56,883 nucleotides of DNA from Gammaproteobacteria bacterium F7. Its GTDB lineage: Bacteria; Pseudomonadota; Gammaproteobacteria; Pseudomonadales; IMCC2047. Of the stretch, positions 1 through 7,751 are shown piece after piece; within the stretch, counting starts at the first letter, position 1; each line of letters opens with the position of its first letter. Location: positions 1 through 56,883 of the forward strand of contig LUKI01000007.1 of NCBI GenBank assembly GCA_001593685.1, read 5' to 3'. The notes beneath the pieces are model-generated. The model had not been told where the DNA came from and searched no databases. It saw only the letters and a program-made list of their open reading frames with translations. A program made the position numbers and the translations under genes.

Positions 1-18
1 TCTTGGGGTTTTGGTGAT

Positions 19-1076
<1,058 letters not shown>

Positions 1077-1118
1077 TTATTTCTCCCAGAGAGAAGCATA
1101 AAAAATTTTGCAAATTGT

Positions 1119-1135
1119 AGCATGATCCCCACCAA
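1119..1135 (-). promoter_or_regulatory. Possible sigma-54 promoter of glnK
   Basis: On the minus strand a TTGG and a TGCT are spaced so that the invariant GG and GC are ten bases apart, as in a -24/-12 promoter. The position about 45 bases before the glnK ATG suits it. The remaining consensus bases (CAC after the GG) are not matched, so this is tentative. Confidence 0.3.
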
Positions 1136-1222
1136 GAGGTAGAGATTGAAAAGATTGCACAGGCCGATTTTAATCAGCCATGTTAGAATTTGAGCCTTGT
1201 TAATACCCGCCGGAATTAAATC

Positions 1223-1489
1223 ATGATTAACCCCACCATTATCGCCAAAATTGGTCAACAAATAGCCAGTTTGATGCCTGAACAAGCCAAAGCAACCCAA
1301 CAGGAAGTCGAACGAAATATTCAAGCCATTTTACAGAGTGCCTTCGCCAAGCTAGAGCTGGTGACTCGCGAAGAGTTTGATGCGCAAACCGCTGTACTGC
1401 AACGTACCCGCGAAAAACTAGAGCAACTCGAAGCACAGGTTGCTGCGCTTGAGAGCCAGAATATAAGCCAAGGCAGCCACCAACAATAA
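1223..1489 (+). CDS. ubiK: Ubiquinone biosynthesis accessory factor UbiK
   Basis: This 88-residue protein of the UbiK/YqiC (BMFP) family assists aerobic ubiquinone synthesis through the UbiJ complex. Recognisable features are the N-terminal amphipathic helix (MINPTIIAKIGQQI), the central LELVTREEFDAQ block around residues 44-55, and a C-terminal coiled coil (VLQRTREKLEQLEAQVAALE). The glnK-ubiK-comM neighbourhood is familiar from Pseudomonas; here three extra genes lie between ubiK and comM. It is divergent from glnK, with a 146-base shared upstream region. Confidence 0.85.
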   Translation: MINPTIIAKIGQQIASLMPEQAKATQQEVERNIQAILQSAFAKLELVTREEFDAQTAVLQRTREKLEQLEAQVAALESQNISQGSHQQ

Positions 1490-1505
1490 CACCTTTTAGT
1501 CAACG

Positions 1506-1526
1506 CTCTGCGCATCATGCGCAGAG
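1506..1526 (+). terminator. Hairpin after ubiK, possible terminator
   Basis: CTCTGCGCAT and its exact complement ATGCGCAGAG are separated by a single C, giving about eight pairs with a five-base loop. A run of five T comes only 15 bases later, so intrinsic termination is plausible but not clear. Confidence 0.35.
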
Positions 1527-1646
1527 TCCAGCCGCGCTTTTTCCGCTATCCTCTTACCCTGATTGCCGTATCCCGACATAGGTATTGCGCTTAAACTTCC
1601 CCCCCTTCACCCTAGCAAGTTACTAAAAATAAAATAGATACAACCA

Positions 1647-2705
1647 ATGTCGCACATCACGCTCGACCAAGCTTTGCATAAGCATTATGCACGAAATCAA
1701 CGCTGGGGCTTCACCTGGGCCCTCTGGACCGCAATACTTTGGGGCGCCTGGTACGTACCCGGCACCGCGCTGTGGTTTGAAGCACCCTATTCCCTCATCG
1801 ATGCCAATAATCAGTCATTGGTATTAGCCGCCACCGCGGTGATGACCTGGGTACATGCGGTATCCGTGCTGTTTTTCCTGTTTATCTGGAACCTGATGCT
1901 GGGCAAGTCTGGTGATTATGTCCGCACACTGGTGCGCTTTCGCAAAATCTCCAAATGGTATGCGCTGGCCTCTCTGTGCGGCGGTCCGATGGCCATTTTT
2001 GGCTCCTACATGGCGATGGGTTTTATTGGCCCTGTTTTTGCCGCCATTACCTCCCTGTTCTACCCTGTGATCGGCGCGATCATCGCGCGTCTGTGGTACA
2101 AGGAAAAAATCACCTCCCGTGCAGCGCTCGGCATGTTCATTATCATTCTTGGTGGCGGTGTAATTTTTGGCCCTGAGCTGCTGGGCGAACTTGATTTTAA
2201 TAACTCCAATGTCTGGCTGGGGTACCTGGGCGCCATTATGGCCGCTATTGGCTGGGGCGCAGAGGGTGCAGTCGCAGCGCGCGCCATGGATGTCAGCGAT
2301 CCCGATTCAGGCATTCAATGTCGCTTTACCTTTGAGGTACTGTTCTGGAGCATCATTATTCTACCCCTGATTGCACTCCTGACCGACGTGCCCGTGCTGC
2401 AACTGATCACTGATACCTTGAGTAACGGCATGGCGATGCTATGGATCGTGTTAGGCTCAGCCTGTCACGCCTATTCCTACACGGCCTTTTATAAAAGCTT
2501 TGGCCTCATTGGCGTGACTCGCGGCGAGGCCATTGGCAACCTACACGCAGCATTTGCAGTATTGTTTGTTGTCGTTTTCACTCTGGATTTACCCGCGTGG
2601 TACTTCTTTGTCGGCCTGTTTCTCGCAACCGCTGGCAGCCTGGTGATGTTTACCGAGCCGGCAGAATCCGTTGCACAATTACGTGAACAGGAGACCAGCA
2701 TATGA
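1647..2705 (+). CDS. DMT/EamA-type membrane transporter
   Basis: This 352-residue integral membrane protein has about ten hydrophobic segments in two similar halves, as in the drug/metabolite transporter superfamily. The first half includes GPMAIFGSYMAMGFIGPVFAA followed by a typical EamA end-of-repeat (FYPVIGAIIARLWYKEKI). The second includes an acidic AIGWGAEGAVAARA segment. The substrate is unknown. The stop overlaps the next start as ATGA, so it is translationally coupled to the 97-residue protein and forms a mini-operon that interrupts ubiK-comM. The first 20 residues are hydrophilic and probably cytosolic. Confidence 0.75.
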   Translation: MSHITLDQALHKHYARNQRWGFTWALWTAILWGAWYVPGTALWFEAPYSLIDANNQSLVLAATAVMTWVHAVSVLFFLFIWNLMLGKSGDYVRTLVRFRKISKWYALASLCGGPMAIFGSYMAMGFIGPVFAAITSLFYPVIGAIIARLWYKEKITSRAALGMFIIILGGGVIFGPELLGELDFNNSNVWLGYLGAIMAAIGWGAEGAVAARAMDVSDPDSGIQCRFTFEVLFWSIIILPLIALLTDVPVLQLITDTLSNGMAMLWIVLGSACHAYSYTAFYKSFGLIGVTRGEAIGNLHAAFAVLFVVVFTLDLPAWYFFVGLFLATAGSLVMFTEPAESVAQLREQETSI

Positions 2706-2995
2706 AGCTGCATCAGAAGGGTTACCTGCTAGTTGAGCTCAGCCAGGTCGCAAACGCATGGGACTACGAACTTATTGCCATAGCCCTGCAAGAATACGGC
2801 GTCAGTGGTTCACGCTGGGTCAACACCTTCAGAGTCGCACTCGATGAGCTAGCTTCTGCCGGCTTAACCACTATCATTGACAAAAAACTGGACGACGGGA
2901 CCTATGCAGGTAAAGACAAGGTGTTATTCCAGTATCGTTTAAATGAATTTGGCCGCACACGCATGCGTGAAACCGGCCTGCTAACCGACGATTAA
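2702..2995 (+). CDS. Small winged-helix-like protein, function unknown
   Basis: This 97-residue soluble protein has no signal or membrane segment. The pattern of three helices followed by a short beta-hairpin region (IDKKLDDGTYAGKDKVLFQYRL) and a closing helix (NEFGRTRMRETGLL) resembles a PadR- or MarR-like winged helix, but I do not recognise the family. The start ATG overlaps the stop of the preceding transporter gene (ATGA). By context it may regulate or accompany that transporter; this is inference. Confidence 0.55.
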   Translation: MKLHQKGYLLVELSQVANAWDYELIAIALQEYGVSGSRWVNTFRVALDELASAGLTTIIDKKLDDGTYAGKDKVLFQYRLNEFGRTRMRETGLLTDD

Positions 2996-3023
2996 CTACC
3001 TACAACCCATTAAGGAAAGTGAC

Positions 3024-3134
3024 ATGAACGAATTTTGGGGCTACCCCGGCGCAGACATGCTATCGATTCTGGTCATCGGCGGCCTCAGCGCCATCTGCCT
3101 GTTATGTGCCTGGCTATTTGTTAAAAACTACTAG
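3024..3134 (+). CDS. 36-residue single-span membrane peptide
   Basis: An ATG at 3024 follows AAGGA (3012-3016) by seven bases and opens a 36-codon frame ending in TAG. The product begins MNEFWGYPGADM, has one hydrophobic span (LSILVIGGLSAICLLCAWLF) and ends in VKNY, so it looks like a real small membrane protein. It is 28 bases after the winged-helix-like gene and probably belongs to the same transcript. It might be a small subunit or modulator of the transporter. No family is recognised. Confidence 0.55.
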   Translation: MNEFWGYPGADMLSILVIGGLSAICLLCAWLFVKNY

Positions 3135-3244
3135 TTGCGTCTGCCAGTTACATAAAAATTACTGGCCTAATTACCCGCCCAGCGTTTAGGATGCCAGACA
3201 AAGACCAATAGCATTACCCACTCACTAGCTCCAGGGAAGGATCA

Positions 3245-4744
3245 ATGAGTCTCGCAATTATCTATTCGCGTGCCAAAGTTGGCATTGACGCGCCTTTGGT
3301 TACCGTTGAAGCACATCTCTCCAATGGCCTGCCCAGCCTCAGCATTGTTGGCTTGCCTGAGGCCGCCGTTAAAGAAAGCCGTGATCGGGTGCGCAGCGCC
3401 ATCATCAACTCCCAGTTTGAATTTCCTGCCCGGCGTATCACGATCAACCTCGCGCCCGCTGATTTACCCAAGGAGGGCGGCCGTTTTGACCTCGCTATTG
3501 CGCTGAGTATTCTCGCCGCCTCTGAACAGGTTAGCGCCAGCACACTTGAAAATTACGAATTCCTGGGTGAACTTGCTCTCACCGGGCAGTTACGCCCAAC
3601 CCCCGGCGCACTGCCAGCCGCTTTAAACTGTACTCGACACTCTCGCACACTCTTTGTGCCCAGCGATAATGCTAGCGAAGCGGCTCTACCGCAGCGCGCC
3701 AGCGTCATTGCGGCTCAACATTTGCTCGACGTTACAGCGCATTTAAATGGGCAGCAGCCATTAGATGTTTACCACAACCCACCATTATCGAAAACGAGCC
3801 CCTGCAATACGGATTTAAACGAGGTCATGGGGCAGTACCAGGCTAAACGGGCCCTAGAGATTGCCGCCACAGGTAACCACAACCTGCTTTTCCAAGGCCC
3901 GCCAGGCAGCGGCAAAAGTATGCTCGCTGCCCGCTTGCCCACCATTCTGCCGGAGTTGGATGAAACAAGCGCCATGGAGGTTGCCGCATTGCGTTCAGTC
4001 GCTAACTTGCCTTTTGAGCTCGATAACTGGTTAAAGCCACCCTATCGAGCCCCTCACCATACAGCGTCTTCTGCGGCCTTAGTGGGCGGCGGTAGCAACC
4101 CGAAACCCGGAGAAATTTCGTTAGCTCATCGCGGGGTACTCTTTCTCGATGAGCTCGCAGAGTTCGATCGCCGGGTATTGGAGGTGCTACGAGAACCCTT
4201 AGAGGCTGGGCACATCAATATTTCCCGGATTAATCAACAGGTCAACTTTCCTGCAAGATTTCAGTTAATTGCCGCCATGAACCCATGCCCCTGCGGCTAC
4301 CTGAATCATCCCAAAATTAATTGCCGCTGTAGTCCCGAACAAATAAAGCGGTACCGGCAAAAAATTTCTGGCCCACTGTTAGACCGCATTGACTTACAGG
4401 TCAACGTACCCGCCAATACACAGGAAGTAATCAACCCACCATCGCAAAGCGGCGAAACAAGCGAGGTCATCAAACAACGTGTCAGCCAGGCACGCTTATA
4501 TCAACAAAAGCGCCAGGGCTGCCTGAATGGAGACCTTAGTAGCCGCCAGTTAACGGCCTATTGTGCACTACAGGATGAGAATCGCCAGTTAATGTCGCAG
4601 GCTATTGACCGATTAGGGCTTTCCGCTCGCGCTTATCATCGTATACTGAAGGTTGCACGCAGCATTGCCGACTTGGCTCTCAGCCCGGACATTGAAGCTG
4701 CGCACCTTTTGGAGGCATTGAACCTAAGAAATATGAACACATAA
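3245..4744 (+). CDS. comM: ComM/YifB family AAA+ ATPase
   Basis: This 499-residue Mg-chelatase-like AAA+ protein belongs to the family whose characterised member, ComM, is a hexameric helicase promoting branch migration in natural transformation. An N-terminal ChlI-like domain (LPSLSIVGLPEAAVKESRDR) precedes the Walker A GPPGSGKSML near residue 219 and the Walker B LFLDELAEF near residue 300. The C-terminal domain carries a conserved Cys cluster (NPCPCGYLNHP, then NCRC). Length is normal. GGAAGGA lies five bases before the ATG. It is convergent with the REC-GGDEF-EAL gene, 16 bases away. No pilus or other competence gene is in the window. Confidence 0.93.
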   Translation: MSLAIIYSRAKVGIDAPLVTVEAHLSNGLPSLSIVGLPEAAVKESRDRVRSAIINSQFEFPARRITINLAPADLPKEGGRFDLAIALSILAASEQVSASTLENYEFLGELALTGQLRPTPGALPAALNCTRHSRTLFVPSDNASEAALPQRASVIAAQHLLDVTAHLNGQQPLDVYHNPPLSKTSPCNTDLNEVMGQYQAKRALEIAATGNHNLLFQGPPGSGKSMLAARLPTILPELDETSAMEVAALRSVANLPFELDNWLKPPYRAPHHTASSAALVGGGSNPKPGEISLAHRGVLFLDELAEFDRRVLEVLREPLEAGHINISRINQQVNFPARFQLIAAMNPCPCGYLNHPKINCRCSPEQIKRYRQKISGPLLDRIDLQVNVPANTQEVINPPSQSGETSEVIKQRVSQARLYQQKRQGCLNGDLSSRQLTAYCALQDENRQLMSQAIDRLGLSARAYHRILKVARSIADLALSPDIEAAHLLEALNLRNMNT

Positions 4745-4760
4745 GGGGGGCAGCGGCCCA

Positions 4761-6500
4761 CTAAGCAAGCACGCTTTCTTTCTGGCTATCCTGCTGAACC
4801 AATCGCTGGCAGACATTTTCGAATGACATTGCTTTATGGTAGAAGTAGCCCTGCACTTGATCACACTTGTGATCCCGAAGCAGCACAAGCTGGGCAAAAT
4901 TCTCCACCCCCTCAGCAATCACTTTCATATTGAGGTTATGAGCGAGGTTGATAATTGCCTTCACGATTACCGCGTCCTCATCACAAGCCGCGGAATTTTC
5001 AACAAAGCTTTTGTCAATTTTGAGTGATGTAATCGGCAAGCCCTGAATGTGGGCAAAAGAGGAATACCCGGTACCAAAATCATCCAGCGAGAAATGAACA
5101 CCGAGTTTGCTGATTTCATCCATACAACGGCGAGTCTCCTGCTCATTTGCCATCACCGCCGTCTCCGTCAGCTCAAACTCTAGATAACTGGCGTCCACCT
5201 GCGTTTTTTTAATAATTCGCGCAACGGTCTCACGCAGCTTCTTATCCTGGAACTGACGGAAAGACAAATTCACAGCAATTCGAACAAAGTGCCCTTGCTC
5301 CTGCAAATATTTGAGCGCCAAGCAGGCCTGATGAATCACCCAATATCCCATAGTAACAACTAAGCCTGTTTCCTCCGCTAACGGAATAAATTCATCCGGA
5401 GAAAGCAACCCGCGCGAGGGGTGCTGCCAACGAATCAGGCCTTCCATGCCAACAATTTCACCGCTGACAATATCGACACGAGGCTGAAACATCAAACGAA
5501 ACTCGTTACGGCGTAATGCTCGCCGAAACTCAGCCTCTAAAATCAGCTGATTAGTGGCCTTTGTACTCAGCTCCTCTGTGTAGAAGCAATGACTGCAACC
5601 AGGTGTGCGCTTAGCATGTCCCATCGCCAAGTTTGCCGCACGCAACAGCGCTTCAGGGTTGACTCCCGCACTCGGATAAAAAGCCACACCGATGCTACAG
5701 CCCAAATGCAGCTGATCGCCGGGAATGGTATAGGGTTTCGCTAACTGCTCTGAAATCTGTTCAACCATGCGGAGCACATCAGATTCATTGCTAACACCCT
5801 CAAGAATAACGGCAAACTCGTCACCATTATTACGCGCCAACGTATCGCTTTTACGCACACAGGACTGCAGCCGCTCGGCAGCAACACAGATGACCGTATC
5901 GCCGGCTTCCCGCCCATAACAGTCGTTAATATATTTAAACTTATCGAGATTAATGGTGAGCAACACCACCTTTTGACGTGAGCGCTCCGCACGCTGCATG
6001 GCATGCAGCAATCGATCGTAAAAGAGAGTGCGATTTACAAGACCCGTTAACTTATCGTAGTGGTCTCGAAAACTTAATTTGAGATGGGCATCTCGAATAT
6101 TGAGAGCGTAGCGTAACGCACGTTCAAGCGCTAACGCATCAAGGCCATTTTTAACAAGATAATCAGTGACACCGGCCTTGATAAGCGATGAACCAATGGT
6201 GCTGTCCATCTCAGAACTAATAACAATAATTTGTGCGGAAGGACTTAAGGCTTTCGCTTCGCGAATGAAATCATCATCACCCTGCTCGCTCAACCAGTAC
6301 TCAGTAATAACAATGTCAAAACTGGCATCATACGACAGCGCTCGCAGCGCTTTAGCCGTCGTTCGGCACCAAGTCAGCTCATAATCCAGGCCTTCAATTT
6401 GGCCCAGTAAATTATTAAGAAACAGCTCTTCAGTATGCTGCTCCTCAACCAGAAGAATACGAATCTTCTCGCTTGGCGACCTGTTTTCAAATAGAACCAT
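4761..6500 (-). CDS. Degenerate REC-GGDEF-EAL signalling protein
   Basis: The order is receiver (residues 15-125), GGDEF (about 155-310) and EAL (about 330-575), a cyclic-di-GMP signalling architecture. All three signatures are altered. The receiver phosphosite aspartate is glutamate (DIVITEYWL), the diguanylate cyclase motif is NGDEF, and the EAL motif reads EGL. The other phosphodiesterase residues are present: NLS, ELTE, DDFGTGYSS, KID, EGVE and QGYFY. Hydrolysis is therefore more likely than synthesis, and the receiver may be phosphorylation-independent. The frame extends to a GTG at 6527, but that GTG sits inside a hairpin, so I prefer the ATG at 6500, although its nearest AGGA is 12 bases upstream. 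Cytochrome c5 is upstream on the same strand. Confidence 0.88.
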   Translation of the reverse strand: MVLFENRSPSEKIRILLVEEQHTEELFLNNLLGQIEGLDYELTWCRTTAKALRALSYDASFDIVITEYWLSEQGDDDFIREAKALSPSAQIIVISSEMDSTIGSSLIKAGVTDYLVKNGLDALALERALRYALNIRDAHLKLSFRDHYDKLTGLVNRTLFYDRLLHAMQRAERSRQKVVLLTINLDKFKYINDCYGREAGDTVICVAAERLQSCVRKSDTLARNNGDEFAVILEGVSNESDVLRMVEQISEQLAKPYTIPGDQLHLGCSIGVAFYPSAGVNPEALLRAANLAMGHAKRTPGCSHCFYTEELSTKATNQLILEAEFRRALRRNEFRLMFQPRVDIVSGEIVGMEGLIRWQHPSRGLLSPDEFIPLAEETGLVVTMGYWVIHQACLALKYLQEQGHFVRIAVNLSFRQFQDKKLRETVARIIKKTQVDASYLEFELTETAVMANEQETRRCMDEISKLGVHFSLDDFGTGYSSFAHIQGLPITSLKIDKSFVENSAACDEDAVIVKAIINLAHNLNMKVIAEGVENFAQLVLLRDHKCDQVQGYFYHKAMSFENVCQRLVQQDSQKESVLA

Positions 6501-6519
6501 AGGGATGTCGATTCCTATA

Positions 6520-6543
6520 CCCCTCACGCCAAGGCGTGAGGGG
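6520..6543 (-). other. Perfect 11-bp hairpin between cytochrome c5 and the GGDEF-EAL gene
   Basis: CCCCTCACGCC and its complement GGCGTGAGGGG flank a two-base AA spacer. On the minus strand it follows the cytochrome c5 stop and has no T tract, so it is not a standard terminator. It could be an mRNA-stabilising or attenuating structure in the leader of the downstream gene. It buries the alternative GTG start at 6525-6527. Confidence 0.55.
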
Positions 6544-6595
6544 TGTGGCAGCTGATTTGGGCATCCCTGCTCTCACAAAAACTAGCTTTTGGTGC

Positions 6596-7045
6596 CTACT
6601 TACTATTGTCGACCATGTAGTTAACGGCAGCAGCAATATCGTCATCAGAACAGCTCGCACATGTACCGCGAGGAGGCATAGCATTAATGCCGTTGATAGC
6701 ATTGCTGATAACAGCGTCCAGACCTTTACTAGTACGCGCAGACCAAGCAGCAGAATCACCAAGTTTTGGTGCGCCTGCAGCACCGGTTCCATGACAGCCA
6801 AAACAGGTTGTTTTATAAATATCTTCACCTGAACGAGGACCAGCGGCTGCGGCAGCCGCTGGCGCAGCAATATCACCACAATCTTCTCCAGAAATACAAA
6901 CTTCACCAACGGGTTTAATCCGCTCACGGATTTCATCTTCAAGTGAGCTCTCAGCCAAAACGGCACCAGTAAAAAATACACCGGCAACCAATGAAGCAAC
7001 CACTGCCAGAGTTTTAGTTAAAACGTTATTATTGCTGGATGACAC
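6596..7045 (-). CDS. Cytochrome c5 family protein
   Basis: This 149-residue periplasmic electron carrier starts at GTG, with AGAGGGGA seven bases upstream. A signal or anchor segment covers residues 12-31 (LAVVASLVAGVFFTGAVLA). The mature part begins with a charged linker containing CISGEDC and an alanine-rich stretch. A haem site CFGCH follows, with methionine ligand in INAMPPRG and the CASC pair characteristic of the c5 subfamily. It probably carries electrons to terminal oxidases, in keeping with the cytochrome c4 and oxidase genes further along. The extra CISGEDC pair could form a second disulphide. Confidence 0.88.
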   Translation of the reverse strand: MSSSNNNVLTKTLAVVASLVAGVFFTGAVLAESSLEDEIRERIKPVGEVCISGEDCGDIAAPAAAAAAGPRSGEDIYKTTCFGCHGTGAAGAPKLGDSAAWSARTSKGLDAVISNAINGINAMPPRGTCASCSDDDIAAAVNYMVDNSK

Positions 7046-7252
7046 TGCAATCCCCTCTCAAAGTATTAATATAAAGCTTTTTGCCAAAAAAATTTATGCC
7101 GATTATACCGGCAAACGTATTTTAAAACAGGAAAAATTTATTCGCTTGCGACACATCAAGGTTTGTTGAAATCATTTGCTTAACTAAAATCAATAGTTTC
7201 CCCGTAGACGAAGCCAGCAGCTGTGCGTATCATTGCAGCCAAATCCCTTTCA

Positions 7253-7329
7253 GCGCCCGTAGCTCAGCTGGATAGAGTAGTGGCTTCCGAAGCCATTGGT
7301 CACAGGTTCGAATCCTGTCGGGCGCGCCA
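7253..7329 (+). tRNA. tRNA-Arg (anticodon CCG)
   Basis: The acceptor stem GCGCCCG pairs with CGGGCGC, followed by discriminator G and an encoded CCA (7327-7329). The D-arm reads AGCTCAGCTGGATAGAG, the anticodon loop TTCCGAA places CCG at the anticodon, and the T-arm contains GGTTCGAATCC. It is complete at 77 bases and decodes CGG. No integrase or attachment-site duplication is visible on either side. Confidence 0.95.
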
Positions 7330-7400
7330 TATTAAAAAGTAAAACAACCTACGCAGCGGTTTTCGTGATTTCTTATCGCCCCTCAACCAGTAACTCAAAC

Positions 7401-7448
7401 GTATTAGCACGAATGCCGTATTTACCCAACTGGCTATTTATATAGAAT
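7401..7448 (+). promoter_or_regulatory. Promoter region of candidate GGA RNA 1
   Basis: A 25-base box (7401-7425) matches 20 of 25 positions at 7618-7642. It ends in TTTACC (7421-7426), which with TAGAAT (7443-7448) makes a -35/-10 pair 16 bases apart. The second copy keeps the same spacing. Conservation of the segment upstream of -35 suggests an activator site, though no clear GacA box was recognised. Confidence 0.4.
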
Positions 7449-7454
7449 TACCCG

Positions 7455-7511
7455 TCAAGAGATGTAGGGCAAGGAAGCCCTTTCGCAGGGAAGCGGCATC
7501 TCTTTCCTTTT
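7455..7511 (+). ncRNA. Candidate CsrA/RsmA-binding small RNA, copy 1
   Basis: Predicted to begin about seven bases after TAGAAT. An outer 8-bp stem (7457-7464 with 7497-7504) encloses two small hairpins. GGGC/GCCC presents the loop AAGGAA (7467-7480), and CGC/GCG presents AGGGAA (7484-7495). GGA in a hairpin loop is the recognition element of CsrA/RsmA. The outer stem is followed by TTTCCTTTT, which could terminate the RNA. No start codon with a plausible reading frame occupies the segment. The homologous copy at 7672-7730 keeps both GGA loops while its stem bases differ. It is short compared with RsmY/Z or CsrB. Confidence 0.42.
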
Positions 7512-7617
7512 CCCCCCCTCGTTACTTTCATGGCGACGCTCAAAAAGTACTGCGCTCAGCCTGAGCGGCAGCTCATTCGCAAGCACAAAAAATCCATTGA
7601 AAAAAACTAATACTAAA

Positions 7618-7665
7618 GTACTAGTGCGAATACCTTATTTACGAAATTCAGTTCTAAGATAGACT
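7618..7665 (+). promoter_or_regulatory. Promoter region of candidate GGA RNA 2
   Basis: This is the second copy of the 25-base box (7618-7642), ending in TTTACG (7638-7643), with TAGACT at 7660-7665. The 16-base spacing is identical to that in copy 1. The five differences from copy 1 lie within the box, while the CGAAT core and the TATTTAC end are kept. Confidence 0.4.
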
Positions 7666-7671
7666 TATATG

Positions 7672-7730
7672 CAAAGGATTTGGGGAAAGGACTCCCAATC
7701 CGCAAGGATGCGGATCTACTCTTATTTAGC
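7672..7730 (+). ncRNA. Candidate CsrA/RsmA-binding small RNA, copy 2
   Basis: Collinear with copy 1. A hairpin of six pairs including one G-U (7680-7698) shows AAAGGAC in its loop, and a perfect 7-bp hairpin (ATCCGCA/TGCGGAT, 7698-7715) shows the tetraloop AGGA. A further AAAGGAT at 7673-7679 is unpaired. Stem sequences differ from copy 1 but pairing and the GGA loops are kept. The 3' end is uncertain, since no clean terminator is visible before the convergent kinase stop at 7752. Confidence 0.42.
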
Positions 7731-7751
7731 TTACCTACTCAGCTCTTGATA

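Noticed and set aside
3141-3170. GCCAGT...ACTGGC hairpin after the 36-residue peptide as a terminator
   Set aside because: Only six pairs with a 12-base loop and no T run; too weak to call.
4761-6527. GTG at 6525-6527 as start of the GGDEF-EAL gene
   Set aside because: It is within a perfect 11-bp hairpin and adds nine residues not typical of receiver domains; the ATG at 6500 is preferred, though its ribosome binding site is also modest.
6487-6999. 170-codon open frame overlapping cytochrome c5 on the same strand
   Set aside because: It is a low-complexity, Leu/Val-rich shadow of the cytochrome gene in another frame; the cytochrome frame has CFGCH and a Shine-Dalgarno.
7253-7750. tRNA-Arg as attachment site of an integrated element
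   Set aside because: No integrase, no repeated tRNA 3' end and no mobile genes follow; the downstream repeats fit a duplicated RNA gene better.
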